Below, piece by piece: positions 1 through 8,842 of a stretch of DNA of 64,000 nucleotides. Positions within the stretch are counted from its first letter, which is position 1. Each line of letters begins with the position of its first letter. The translations under genes and the position numbers were made by a program. The stretch comes from Corynebacterium stationis (GTDB lineage Bacteria > Actinomycetota > Actinomycetes > Mycobacteriales > Mycobacteriaceae), in contig NZ_CP009251.1 of assembly GCF_001941345.1 (NCBI RefSeq), positions 2,744,768-2,808,767 of the forward strand. The letters run 5' to 3'. The notes under the pieces were generated by a model. The model saw nothing but the letters and a program-made list of their open reading frames with translations, did no database searches and was not told the origin of the DNA.

Positions 1-525
1 AGGTGCAAGCTTCCAGGACTCCAGCATAAACGGCGTGTTCCATGGGGTAATCAGACCAGCAACGCCGATTGGCTTGCGGTTAACGTAGTTGATCTGACGG
101 CCTGGAACCGTGTAGGCATCATCGGCCTGCGCGACAATCAGGTCAGAGAAGAAACGGAAGTTTTCCGCGGCACGCTTTGCCTGGCCAGTGGCCTGGGTGA
201 TGGGCAGACCGGAGTCGAAGGACTCCCAGGCTGCGAGAACCTCAGCGCGGGATTCCACGACGTCTGCAATCTTGTCCAGCACGCGGGCACGCTCACGAGG
301 AAGCATGGAGGACCAAGGGCCGTTCTTAAAGGCATCGTTAGCCGCAGCTACTGCCTTGTCGATGTCTTCGGGCTTACCGGAAGCTGCCTTGATGTAGGTC
401 TGGTTGGTGACTGGGTCGATGACGTCGAACTCATCGCCGTCGACGGATGGGACGAATTCACCGTTGATGTAGTGGAGGATCTTCTCTGGCAGATCCTGTG
501 GCTTTGCTGCATCGTTGTTAGTCAT
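1..525 (-). CDS. aldehyde dehydrogenase, HpaE-like (partial; C-terminus beyond left edge)
   Basis: Only the first 175 residues are present; the gene runs off the left edge. They match the N-terminal part of NAD(P)-dependent aldehyde dehydrogenases: an early YINGEFV segment, the DVIDPVTNQ segment, and the nucleotide-binding-domain motif ITPWNTPF near residue 163. The catalytic Cys and Glu would be outside the window. An AAGGAG ribosome binding site lies 6 bases before the ATG. The start overlaps the stop of the GntR gene by 8 bp, so the two are co-transcribed and probably translationally coupled. The FAH-family gene upstream in the operon suggests a semialdehyde of aromatic ring cleavage as substrate, as for 5-carboxymethyl-2-hydroxymuconate semialdehyde dehydrogenase. 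The exact substrate is an inference. Confidence 0.85.
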   Translation of the reverse strand, partial: MTNNDAAKPQDLPEKILHYINGEFVPSVDGDEFDVIDPVTNQTYIKAASGKPEDIDKAVAAANDAFKNGPWSSMLPRERARVLDKIADVVESRAEVLAAWESFDSGLPITQATGQAKRAAENFRFFSDLIVAQADDAYTVPGRQINYVNRKPIGVAGLITPWNTPFMLESWKLAP

Positions 526-1213
526 TGTGCACTCCTTGTTCTTCGTGATGATTTTCGGAATTTAAACGTTGGCGGTAGGTCGTTGCGGTTGTCAGGCGGT
601 GGTTGCGGGCTTGGGATTCGATGTAGAAATCTTCTGCCTGCGCTTCGATTAGCGCTACTAATCTGTCGTGTTCTTCCACCGATTGCTCTGCTCTGTGTGG
701 CACATAGCGGAAAGTGGAAACGCGGAAATATTCGAGGTTCTCCCATTCATCGAAAAGCAACTGCACCAACCTGGAATTCGGACACTTGCTAAACAACGTC
801 TGGTGGAATTCTTTATTAAGGTGCGTGAACTCGAGCGGGTCAAAATCCTTCAGCAGGTCCCGCATCTGTTGGTTGATGCGGCGGGCTTCATTCAGATCCT
901 CCGCGGTCAACAGTGGTGCGGAAAGGGCGGTGGCTCGACCTTCGAGCACCGCGATGGTCTCCATGGTTTCGAAGTACACCGCTTGGTTGTAGGTGGAAAC
1001 CCTGGCGCCCACGTTGCGCTCGTAGGTGACCAAACCTTCGGCCTCGAGCTGCCGGATAGCCTCACGTACTGGAACGACGCTGACCTGCAGTGCATCGGCG
1101 ATGGTCGAGAGCACCAGGCGGTATCCGGGTTCATACTCGCGGGTGCGGATTTTCTCCCGAATCCACGCATATGCCTGCTCCGCTTTGGATTGATTACTTA
1201 GGTGCGTTGTCAT
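518..1213 (-). CDS. GntR/FadR-family transcriptional regulator (FCD domain)
   Basis: A 231-residue protein with an N-terminal winged helix-turn-helix (about residues 10-75; VSVVPVREAIRQLEAEGLV is typical) and an all-helical FCD ligand-binding domain after it. Such regulators usually repress catabolic operons and release DNA when a pathway acid binds. The gene sits between the FAH-RraA gene (20-bp overlap) and the aldehyde dehydrogenase gene (8-bp overlap), so it belongs to the operon it probably controls. Candidate operators containing ATATCAT half-sites lie in front of the operon (2703-2728) and in front of the monooxygenase (4209-4222). The ligand cannot be read from sequence. Confidence 0.88.
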   Translation of the reverse strand: MTTHLSNQSKAEQAYAWIREKIRTREYEPGYRLVLSTIADALQVSVVPVREAIRQLEAEGLVTYERNVGARVSTYNQAVYFETMETIAVLEGRATALSAPLLTAEDLNEARRINQQMRDLLKDFDPLEFTHLNKEFHQTLFSKCPNSRLVQLLFDEWENLEYFRVSTFRYVPHRAEQSVEEHDRLVALIEAQAEDFYIESQARNHRLTTATTYRQRLNSENHHEEQGVHND

Positions 1214-2681
1214 CAGAGTTCGCCGCTAGATACTCTTGGTAGGCCTCTTTGTTCTTACCGGTTGGCGGGAACAAGCCATCTAGGCTTGCGCCTTCGGCAA
1301 CGCGGGCTGCTACCCATTCATCTTCGTGTTCTTTGCGCAGTGCTGCGTCGACGACCTCTTCGGCGATATCGCGCGGGATGACAAGAACGCCGTCATCATC
1401 GCCGACGATGATATCTCCTGGCTGCACGGCCACTCCGCCACAAGCGATGGTGATATCGGAATCCCATGGCACGTGCTTACGGCCTAGAACTGATGGGTGC
1501 GGACCCTGGCTAAAGATCGGCAGGCCAATGCGCTTTACTTCTTCATAGTCACGCACAGCACCATCGGTAACCACGCCGGCAGCCTTATTAGCTTGTGCAC
1601 GTAATGCCAAGATATCGCCTAAAGTTCCGGCCTCACGCGTGCTGCGAGCTTCGATGACGATGACTTCATCTTCGCGCACGGAATCAAAGACGGCCTTCTG
1701 CTCATTCAGTCCGCCACCGTGCGACTTGAACAGGTCCGGGCGGAAAGGAATAAAGCGCAAGGTACGCGCCACGCCGAACAGTTTGGTGCCGGTGGTTTGT
1801 GGGAATACACCTTCAATAAAGCAATCCACGTTGCCGCGGTTGCGCAGTTGAGCAGAAAGACCCGCGGTTGGAGCCTTCTGCAGCTTGGCCTTCAGCTCTG
1901 GCGGGATGGTCTGCTTATCTTCAACTGGTGGCAGACCAGCGGACTCACGGTCACCGAATGCATCTTCGCGCTGCTTGTCATCCACATTCGGCAACATGCC
2001 CACTGCCGGGTTAAAGGAGGCTTCAACCTCGACGACGGTGGTCTTCAAACGACCCGAAGTCACGCCACCAGGGACATCGACTTCTACCTCGACCACGTCA
2101 CCAGGAACGATGACGGTCGAGCCAGCTGGGGTTCCCGTCAAGATAATGTCGCCGGTTTCCAAGGTCATGTGCTGCGACAAGTCTGCAACAAATTGCGCCA
2201 GCGGGAAGATCAGATCTTCATCGGAGGTGCCGTCTTCTTGCACAACGTCGCCATTGACCCAGGTGCGCAGGCGCAGGGACTTGGGGTCGATACTTTGGGC
2301 ATCGATAAGCTCTGGCCCAATCGGGGTGTAGCCATCGCGCGACTTGGAACGGGTATTAGAGCCCTTATCCTGCGCCCGGTAGTCGTATAAACCGATATCA
2401 TTGGCCGCAGTAACATAGCCAACATGCTCCCAAGCCTTGTCAAGGGAGACGTTGCGCGCCGGCTTGCCGATGATCAAAGCGACTTCACCTTCAAACGCCA
2501 ACAACTCAGTGCCGGCGGGGCGTTCTACTACTCCGTCAGATTCCGCGAGAGTACTAGTTGCCTTAATGAAGTAGCTCGGATACTTAGGCCGACGTCCACG
2601 TTGTGCCGCCCGCGACTCAAATGCCACATGGACGGCAATCATTTTGCCCGGATGATCCGGGAGGAACGAAGGAACAGCCAC
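1194..2681 (-). CDS. fumarylacetoacetate hydrolase-family / RraA-like fusion protein
   Basis: About 495 residues with two enzyme domains. Roughly residues 10-220 are an FAH-family domain like HpaG (isomerase/decarboxylase of the homoprotocatechuate pathway), with the acidic metal-site segment LLAFEGEVALIIG and the later GDIILTGTPAG motif. Roughly residues 270-470 are an RraA/HMG-aldolase-like domain with the DGAVRD motif and GDDDGVLVIP. RraA-like aldolases split 4-hydroxy-2-oxo acids to pyruvate or oxaloacetate. The fusion may couple decarboxylation/isomerisation to aldol cleavage (inference). I chose the GTG at 2681 because AAAGGA lies 7 bases upstream; in-frame ATGs at 2702 and further up have no comparable site. 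First gene of the operon, divergent from the transporter gene. Confidence 0.85.
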   Translation of the reverse strand: MAVPSFLPDHPGKMIAVHVAFESRAAQRGRRPKYPSYFIKATSTLAESDGVVERPAGTELLAFEGEVALIIGKPARNVSLDKAWEHVGYVTAANDIGLYDYRAQDKGSNTRSKSRDGYTPIGPELIDAQSIDPKSLRLRTWVNGDVVQEDGTSDEDLIFPLAQFVADLSQHMTLETGDIILTGTPAGSTVIVPGDVVEVEVDVPGGVTSGRLKTTVVEVEASFNPAVGMLPNVDDKQREDAFGDRESAGLPPVEDKQTIPPELKAKLQKAPTAGLSAQLRNRGNVDCFIEGVFPQTTGTKLFGVARTLRFIPFRPDLFKSHGGGLNEQKAVFDSVREDEVIVIEARSTREAGTLGDILALRAQANKAAGVVTDGAVRDYEEVKRIGLPIFSQGPHPSVLGRKHVPWDSDITIACGGVAVQPGDIIVGDDDGVLVIPRDIAEEVVDAALRKEHEDEWVAARVAEGASLDGLFPPTGKNKEAYQEYLAANSDDNAPK

Positions 2682-2702
2682 GAAGAATTCCTTTCTGCTC
2701 AT

Positions 2703-2728
2703 TGATATTTGACACAAATCGTATATCA
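2703..2728. promoter_or_regulatory. candidate GntR operator upstream of the FAH-RraA operon
   Basis: Inverted repeat TGATAT - 14 bases - ATATCA in the divergent intergenic region, just before the FAH-RraA start. The ATATCAT half-site recurs at 4209-4215 before the monooxygenase gene. Assignment to the GntR protein encoded at 518-1213 is inference from position and shared motif. Confidence 0.4.
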
Positions 2729-2805
2729 TTTCATCCCATTGGGCAAGTGGGTCAACTCACAAACTCCCAACTTTTACAAGTAGCACCACAATTGAAAGGG
2801 TTTCA

Positions 2806-4161
2806 ATGACCACGACAACCAGCGTTTCGCGGCGCGAACGCCGCAAAGTGCTTGCGGCCACCACGATCGGCACAGCCATCGAGTGGTACGACTACTTCCT
2901 TTATGCAGCGGTCGCCGGCCTCGTATTTAACAAGGTCATGTTCGGCCCACTGGAAGGTGGCCTAGCCAGCATCATCGCCTTTCTGACGGTGGGAATTTCC
3001 TTCCTTTTCCGCCCCCTGGGTGCCTTTTTAGCCGGGCACTATGGCGACCGCCTGGGCCGCCGCTTCGTCCTGATGGTCACCCTCTTTGCCATGGGCGGGG
3101 CAACCACCCTCATCGGCCTGCTGCCCACCTATGACACGCTGGGCTACTTTGCACCACTGCTGCTCATCCTGTTGCGCATCATTCAAGGTATTTCCGCTGG
3201 TGGTGAGTGGGGTTCCGCAGTCCTGCTCGCAGTTGAGCACGCACCCAAGGAAAAGCGCGGAATGTTCGGCGCCGGCCCCCAGATTGGTGTACCCATCGGC
3301 CTTTTGTTGTCATCGGCAGTTTTATCCATCATGAACTGGGTTGCGCCAGGTGATGCTTTCATGGAGTGGGGCTGGCGCGTACCCTTCCTGCTTTCCATTG
3401 CCCTGGTAGCCGTGGGCTACTTCGTACGCATGGGCGTTGATGAATCCCCAGTCTTTGAAGAGATGGCTGAACGCAAGGAAGTAGAAGCCGAAAACCCCGC
3501 AAAGCTGCTGTTCAAGCGCTTTACCCCACTGGTCATCGTCGCCGCTTTGGTCTTCGCCGGCAATGGCACAGTGGGATACATGACCACCGGTGGCTACATC
3601 CAGTCTTATGCCTCCAACCCAGATGGCCCCGTAGGTCTTGCCCGCGGTGATGTCCTCAACGCGGTTACACTCTCTGCATTTACCTGGATGCTCTTTACTC
3701 TGTTCGCGGGATTTATCTCCGACAAGATTGGCCGCCGCACGACCTACCTCATCGGTTTCGTGCTCCAAGCCATCGCCGCTGCAGCACTATTCCCACTGGT
3801 CAACACCGCCAACCTCGGCCTTTTGTACTTCGCACTTATTGCACTGACGGTCGGTCTGGGACTTACCTATGGCCAGCAATCCGCAATGTACGCCGAACTA
3901 TTCCCAGCATCGATTCGCGCCAGCGGCGTATCAATCACCTACGCGCTGGGTTCTGTCCTGGGTGGCGCCTTCGCCCCCATGATCGCTGCGGCGCTCGTGG
4001 AAGCCACCGGCTCCACCACCGCGGTATCTATCTACCTGGTCAGCGCCTGTGTCATCGGCTTTATCTGCGCATTCCTCTTGAAGGAACGCAAGGGCATTCC
4101 ACTGTCCACTGACCATGAAGATGAGCAAGCCTCTAATCACTTCATCTTCAGCAAGAACTAA
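2806..4161 (+). CDS. MFS transporter, metabolite:H+ symporter (MHS) family
   Basis: A 451-residue integral membrane protein with about 12 hydrophobic segments. The N-terminal GTAIEWYDYFLY motif marks the MHS subgroup (relatives of ProP, KgtP and aromatic acid carriers), and the loop 2-3 motif GDRLGRRFVL is present. Family members import small organic acids or betaines with protons. The GAAAGGG ribosome binding site sits shortly before the ATG. It lies between the ring-cleavage operon (divergent) and a monooxygenase gene (downstream, same strand), so it probably brings in the aromatic acid the cluster degrades. The substrate is not determined by sequence. Confidence 0.9.
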   Translation: MTTTTSVSRRERRKVLAATTIGTAIEWYDYFLYAAVAGLVFNKVMFGPLEGGLASIIAFLTVGISFLFRPLGAFLAGHYGDRLGRRFVLMVTLFAMGGATTLIGLLPTYDTLGYFAPLLLILLRIIQGISAGGEWGSAVLLAVEHAPKEKRGMFGAGPQIGVPIGLLLSSAVLSIMNWVAPGDAFMEWGWRVPFLLSIALVAVGYFVRMGVDESPVFEEMAERKEVEAENPAKLLFKRFTPLVIVAALVFAGNGTVGYMTTGGYIQSYASNPDGPVGLARGDVLNAVTLSAFTWMLFTLFAGFISDKIGRRTTYLIGFVLQAIAAAALFPLVNTANLGLLYFALIALTVGLGLTYGQQSAMYAELFPASIRASGVSITYALGSVLGGAFAPMIAAALVEATGSTTAVSIYLVSACVIGFICAFLLKERKGIPLSTDHEDEQASNHFIFSKN

Positions 4162-4208
4162 TCCCCATCACCGCAGGAATTAATTGTGATACGTTGCTCA
4201 ATTTTGGA

Positions 4209-4222
4209 ATATCATATATGAT
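4209..4222. promoter_or_regulatory. candidate GntR operator upstream of the monooxygenase
   Basis: ATCATATATGAT (4211-4222) is a perfect 12-bp palindrome about 105 bp before the monooxygenase start. With the preceding bases it contains ATATCAT, also found in the operator-like repeat at 2703-2728. Operator role is inferred. Confidence 0.35.
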
Positions 4223-4324
4223 TCACCGATATAGGGTCTAAGTCACAATCGGCGTGGCATTGAGCCGCCTCACACGGCATACCCCGGTTATTGAATCACT
4301 CATATCGTGCACAAGGAGCGCCAC

Positions 4325-6178
4325 ATGCAGTTTCACCACAATGGCTACGTATCTGAAGATCCACGCGTCTTGCCCGCCCAGGGATACGGCGTGGACCGCG
4401 CAGAAGAACTTCCCGATGAAATGGATGTGCTCATTGTGGGCTCCGGTCCCGCGGGCATGATTGCCGCGGCACAGCTGTCGATGTTCCCGAACGTCAACAC
4501 TCGCTTGATTGAGCGTCGCCCGCATCGCCTGAAACTCGGTCAAGCAGATGGCATCCAGTCCCGCTCCGTTGAAACTTTCCAAGCTTTTGGCTTCGCTACC
4601 GAAATCACCGATGAAGCTTATGAGATCACGGAGATGTCCTTCTGGAACAAGGACCCGCAGAACCCGGACAACATTGTCCGCGGCGCGCGTCCACTGGATG
4701 ATGAGTTTGGAATCTCCGAGTTTCCGCACTTGATTGTGAACCAGGCACGCGTCCTGGATTACTTTGCCCGCTTTGCCAAGCAGGGCCCAGCTCGCATCAC
4801 CCCGGATTACGGCTGGGCTTTCATTGGCCTCGAAGTCAGCGAAGAAGGGGAGTACCCAGTTGCTGTCACGGTAGAAGACACTGAAGGCAACCAGCGCGTC
4901 GTTCGTGCCAAGTACGTTGTGGGCTGCGACGGTGCGCACTCGGCGGTACGCAAGTCCATCGGCCGCAAGATGGCCGGGGATAAGGCCAATCACGCATGGG
5001 GTGTGGCGGATGTTGTGGTGGAAACTAACTTCCCCGATTGGCGCACCAAGGCTGCTATTCACTCGAAGTCTGGCTCGGCGCTGCACATTCCGCGTGAGGG
5101 TGGCTACCTTTCACGCATGTACATTGATTTGGGCGAGGTTCCGGCAGATGACAATGGTCAGATCCGCAAGACCACCATTGACACCATCGTGGGCAAGGCA
5201 AATGAGATTTATGCGCCGTACACCATTGATGTTAAGGAAGTGGCGTGGCATTCGGTCTACGAGGTTGGTCATCGTCTAGTGGATTCTTTCCACGATCACG
5301 ATAAGAGACCGCGGGTGTTCCTCACCGGCGACGCTTGCCATACCCACTCCGCAAAGGCGGGTCAGGGAATGAATGTTTCCATGCAGGATGGCTTCAATAT
5401 CGCGTGGAAGCTAGGGCATGTGCTTGATGGCCGCGCCCCGGAAGACTTGCTGTGCACGTACCACGGTGAGCGCCAGCCAGCAGCACAGAATCTGATCAAT
5501 TTTGACCGCGAGTGGTCCACGCTGATGGCTACCCCTGTTGAGGAACTCGATGATCCGGAGGCCGTGGAGAAGTACTACGTGGCCGCGGAAGAATTTGCTG
5601 CTGGCATGCTCACTGAGTACGCATCGAATGCCATCGTGGGTGATACGACGTATCAGGATCTGGCCACTGGTTTCCCGGTGGGCAAGCGGTTTAAGTCTTA
5701 TGTTGCTAAGCGTCGCGCGGATGCACGCCTGCTACATCTTGGTCATCAGCATTTCGCCGATGGCCGCTACCGCATCTATGTCTTCGCGGACCAGACGGCA
5801 CCGACCGCCGATGATTCAAACTCGCCGGTGGTGCAGTGGGCTGATATTGTCAGCGAAGCTATTGCCAAGTACACCCCAGAGCGTGCCGATGAAAATGCTC
5901 TGGTTGATGTCAAGGTGATTTACCAGCAACATCACCATACTTATGAGCATGCGGATGCCCCACGCATTTTCCGCCCCCTTAACGGTAGGTACAAGATCAC
6001 TAACTGGGAGAACGTGTGGAATGCGGATAAGGACCAGGACATCTTTGATGCCCGTGGAATCTCTCGTGATGGCGCTGTCGTTATTGTGCGCCCGGATCAG
6101 TACGTCGGTGCGGTCTTGCCTCTGGATAAGCCAGAGCTTGTCGATGCCTACTTTGCGAACAATCTCATTGCCCAGTAG
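4325..6178 (+). CDS. FAD-dependent aromatic monooxygenase (phenol 2-monooxygenase / 3-hydroxybenzoate 4-monooxygenase type)
   Basis: A 617-residue flavoprotein hydroxylase. The Rossmann motif [15 protein letters not shown] lies at about residues 32-46, the DG-type motif VGCDGAHSAVRKSIG near 200, and the FAD-contact motif GDACHTHSAKAGQGMN near 335-350. The last ~170 residues form the thioredoxin-fold domain of the phenol hydroxylase group (YRIYVFAD, then RPDQYVGAVLPL near the end). Such enzymes use NAD(P)H and O2 to add a hydroxyl ortho to an existing one, giving the catechol needed for ring cleavage. Start ATG chosen because AAGGAG lies 6 bases upstream; a GTG at 4307 would extend it by six residues. 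It likely does the first step of the pathway. The true substrate is unknown. Confidence 0.88.
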   Translation: MQFHHNGYVSEDPRVLPAQGYGVDRAEELPDEMDVLIVGSGPAGMIAAAQLSMFPNVNTRLIERRPHRLKLGQADGIQSRSVETFQAFGFATEITDEAYEITEMSFWNKDPQNPDNIVRGARPLDDEFGISEFPHLIVNQARVLDYFARFAKQGPARITPDYGWAFIGLEVSEEGEYPVAVTVEDTEGNQRVVRAKYVVGCDGAHSAVRKSIGRKMAGDKANHAWGVADVVVETNFPDWRTKAAIHSKSGSALHIPREGGYLSRMYIDLGEVPADDNGQIRKTTIDTIVGKANEIYAPYTIDVKEVAWHSVYEVGHRLVDSFHDHDKRPRVFLTGDACHTHSAKAGQGMNVSMQDGFNIAWKLGHVLDGRAPEDLLCTYHGERQPAAQNLINFDREWSTLMATPVEELDDPEAVEKYYVAAEEFAAGMLTEYASNAIVGDTTYQDLATGFPVGKRFKSYVAKRRADARLLHLGHQHFADGRYRIYVFADQTAPTADDSNSPVVQWADIVSEAIAKYTPERADENALVDVKVIYQQHHHTYEHADAPRIFRPLNGRYKITNWENVWNADKDQDIFDARGISRDGAVVIVRPDQYVGAVLPLDKPELVDAYFANNLIAQ

Positions 6179-6265
6179 ATCTCTTTTAAAAGTAATTCAT
6201 CGGTAAAATCACTTTGGGGTTTGTTGAGTTTAACAAGGCTAAAATCTCTGAGTAGACTCGCCTGC

Positions 6266-8842
6266 GTGCGCCAAAGTTGGAAGATATTTACTCGTGACGT
6301 TAAACGCTTAGGACAAGTGCCCAAAGCGTGGATCATTTTAATTGGCTTGCTCTTTGTTCCAGCGTTATATTCTTGGTTCAACATTGCTGCCTTCTGGGAT
6401 CCTTATAGCAATACGCAAAACATTAAAGTTAGCGTAGTCAATGAGGATCTCGGAGGTGATTCTGAGACCATCGGTCACTTGGATGTCGGTAAGCAAATCA
6501 CCGAACAGCTGGCTGAGAATGATCAATTAGGCTGGCAGCTACAGGATGCTGACACCGCAGAAGATCAGCTGCGGCGAGGGGAAACCTACGCCAGCATTAT
6601 CATACCCAAGAACTTCACAGCGGATCTTCTGGCGATCACAGAAGGTACATTGACCCAGCCTACCTTGGAATACCGGGTCAATGAGAAATCCAGCGCCATC
6701 GCGCCGCAGATCACTGATACAGGTGCCACGGCCGTAGATCAGGCCATCACCGCTGCACTGAAACAAGAAATTGCCACTGCTGCAACGAAATCCATCAGCG
6801 ATGAGGGAAAATCTTTAGAAGATGCCATCCTGGATGCCCGCGACACCACGAATACATCATTCGGCGAAACCGCCGCGAATCTTCGATCCGCGCGCGGGGG
6901 ATTGGATGATTTTAAAGCCCGTCTGAGCGAGGCCGAGGCTTCAATGACTGGAGCTAAGGACACCGTCGCGCAAGTCGACCAGGCTCTTATCGAAGGTCAA
7001 GATGCCCTCGCGCAGGTTCAAGATCTAGCAGAGTCAATCCAAACCGAAGTCACCAACTTCACCGACCAGACCACCTCGGCTTTCGTCGATGGTACCACCG
7101 CCGTCGCGGAAGGCACCGCCAACGCGAATGCTTCCATCGCCGATATCAATGCCACCTTGCAGCAAACCAGCGGGCGCTTAGATACTGCAGGCCAGCAAAC
7201 TAACGATGCCATTCAGGCTGGTAAATCTGCCATCGAACAAGTCCAAGGCTTACTCAATGACAGCGCGCTAAGCCCCGAACTGGCAGCACCTTTAGAAGAC
7301 ACGCTGCAACGCTTGGAAGCCGGCAATGCCGCCAGCGAGCGCCTGCTGGGTGATGTCACTAGCTTGAATTCCGAGACTGCCGATACCGCCAATGCTATTT
7401 CTCAGGCCGCTGGTGCCATCGATTCAGCCGCGCAAGATACCAGCGCGGCTACACAAGCACTACGCGACGCCGTCGGCGATGGAATCCCGTCTTTAAATAG
7501 AACTTTGAGCAATCTCAGCACCGTCGCAGGTTCATTCGCTGGGTCTTTAGAAGGTCAACGAGCCACCCTCGGCGAGGCCAATAACCTCATCGATGGGGTG
7601 GTGTCACAGTTGGAATCCACCCGCAGCGCACTGGACGATTTTGATATCACCTTAGCTGGGTTAGAGGACGGCGTACGCGATGTCCGCAGCGATATCCTTG
7701 CGTTGACGGCAAGCTCCAATTCCGAAAAGCTCCAGACCATCACTGGCCTTAATTCCGATGAAATTGGCTCATTCTTTGCCGACCCAGTCACGATTAATAG
7801 CGAACCGGTCTATGAGGTCAACTCCTATGGTTCTGCTATGGCCGGGCTATTTACCAATCTTTCGCTATGGATTGGCGCCTTCATGCTCATCGTGGTCTTC
7901 CGCGTCGAAGTTGACACCGAAGGCTTCAAGCGCGTCACCGTTCCACAAGCCTATGTGGGACGATTCATCCTAATGGCGATTATGGTCGCGTTACAGGCCA
8001 TTATCGTTGCCGCAGGTAACCTGATCATCGGTGTGCAAACCGTCAATGCCTTGGCTTTCATCGGCACCGCCGTCCTAGTGGGCTTGGCATATCTAAGCAT
8101 CATCTATGCCTTAGCCTCCACTCTCGGGCTGGTGGGTAAGTTCATCGCCGTCTTGCTGGTCATCATGCAGATCCCCGGCGCATCAGGCCTTTATCCCATT
8201 GAGCTTCTGCCCGGATTCTTCAAGGCTATTTATCCTTTCCTCCCGTTTTCCTATGGCATTGACGCCTTGCGCGAAACCATTGGCGGTTTCTACGGTACGC
8301 ATTACCTGCAGTTCATGGGGATGCTCGCGCTCATGGGAGGCGTCGCCTTTTTCATCGGCATCATTCTGCGTAAAAACCTCGGGCATTTCAGCACAGTTTT
8401 TAATCATGAGATGGCGGAAAGCGAGCTCATCGAGTTCGAAAACGTTCAAGTTGTCGGCGATGGCTACCGCTTGGCCGACATCGTTCGCGCGTTGGAAGAT
8501 CGCGAAGGATTTGCCGAAAGCATCAAGAACGAAGCTGAAAGGTACACCCGTCGCATTCATGTCACCGCCGGCATTGGCGTGGTCGGAATCATCGCACTCA
8601 CCATTGCCGCTTGGGCGCTTCCCGATGCTAAGGCCCTTCTTTTGGGCTTGTGGACCGCCTGGACACTCTTGCTCATGGGCCTGGTGATTGCTTTCGATTA
8701 CATCCGTAAGTCGTTGAAACAATCCGAGGAAATTATTCAGATGGATGACCAAACTCTGCACAAGTCTGTTTCTGCCCAGGCCAGCGGACTTCACGCCATC
8801 GCGGCATCACCAGCTTCAGAGACTACGGAAGGGGAGAAATAA
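6266..8842 (+). CDS. YhgE/Pip-domain membrane protein (first of tandem pair)
   Basis: About 858 residues. One N-terminal membrane helix (KAWIILIGLLFVPALYSWFN) is followed by an external region of ~500 residues rich in Ala/Thr/Asp/Gln that looks like extended helical coiled coil. Then come about six membrane helices (from AMAGLFTNLSLWIGAFMLIV) and a final pair near the C-terminus. This is the YhgE/Pip (phage-infection-protein-like) layout, related to ABC-2-type exporter membrane domains; function is not well defined. The start is uncertain: in-frame TTG at 6221 or GTG at 6266; the GTG gives an N-terminus aligning with the second copy. The TAA overlaps the next ATG by one base, so the pair is translationally coupled. 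Confidence 0.85.
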   Translation: MRQSWKIFTRDVKRLGQVPKAWIILIGLLFVPALYSWFNIAAFWDPYSNTQNIKVSVVNEDLGGDSETIGHLDVGKQITEQLAENDQLGWQLQDADTAEDQLRRGETYASIIIPKNFTADLLAITEGTLTQPTLEYRVNEKSSAIAPQITDTGATAVDQAITAALKQEIATAATKSISDEGKSLEDAILDARDTTNTSFGETAANLRSARGGLDDFKARLSEAEASMTGAKDTVAQVDQALIEGQDALAQVQDLAESIQTEVTNFTDQTTSAFVDGTTAVAEGTANANASIADINATLQQTSGRLDTAGQQTNDAIQAGKSAIEQVQGLLNDSALSPELAAPLEDTLQRLEAGNAASERLLGDVTSLNSETADTANAISQAAGAIDSAAQDTSAATQALRDAVGDGIPSLNRTLSNLSTVAGSFAGSLEGQRATLGEANNLIDGVVSQLESTRSALDDFDITLAGLEDGVRDVRSDILALTASSNSEKLQTITGLNSDEIGSFFADPVTINSEPVYEVNSYGSAMAGLFTNLSLWIGAFMLIVVFRVEVDTEGFKRVTVPQAYVGRFILMAIMVALQAIIVAAGNLIIGVQTVNALAFIGTAVLVGLAYLSIIYALASTLGLVGKFIAVLLVIMQIPGASGLYPIELLPGFFKAIYPFLPFSYGIDALRETIGGFYGTHYLQFMGMLALMGGVAFFIGIILRKNLGHFSTVFNHEMAESELIEFENVQVVGDGYRLADIVRALEDREGFAESIKNEAERYTRRIHVTAGIGVVGIIALTIAAWALPDAKALLLGLWTAWTLLLMGLVIAFDYIRKSLKQSEEIIQMDDQTLHKSVSAQASGLHAIAASPASETTEGEK

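Noticed and set aside
668..1201. Open frame of 177 codons on the plus strand opposite the GntR gene
   Set aside because: It is the antisense shadow of a well-supported GntR gene and has no recognisable domain or ribosome binding site.
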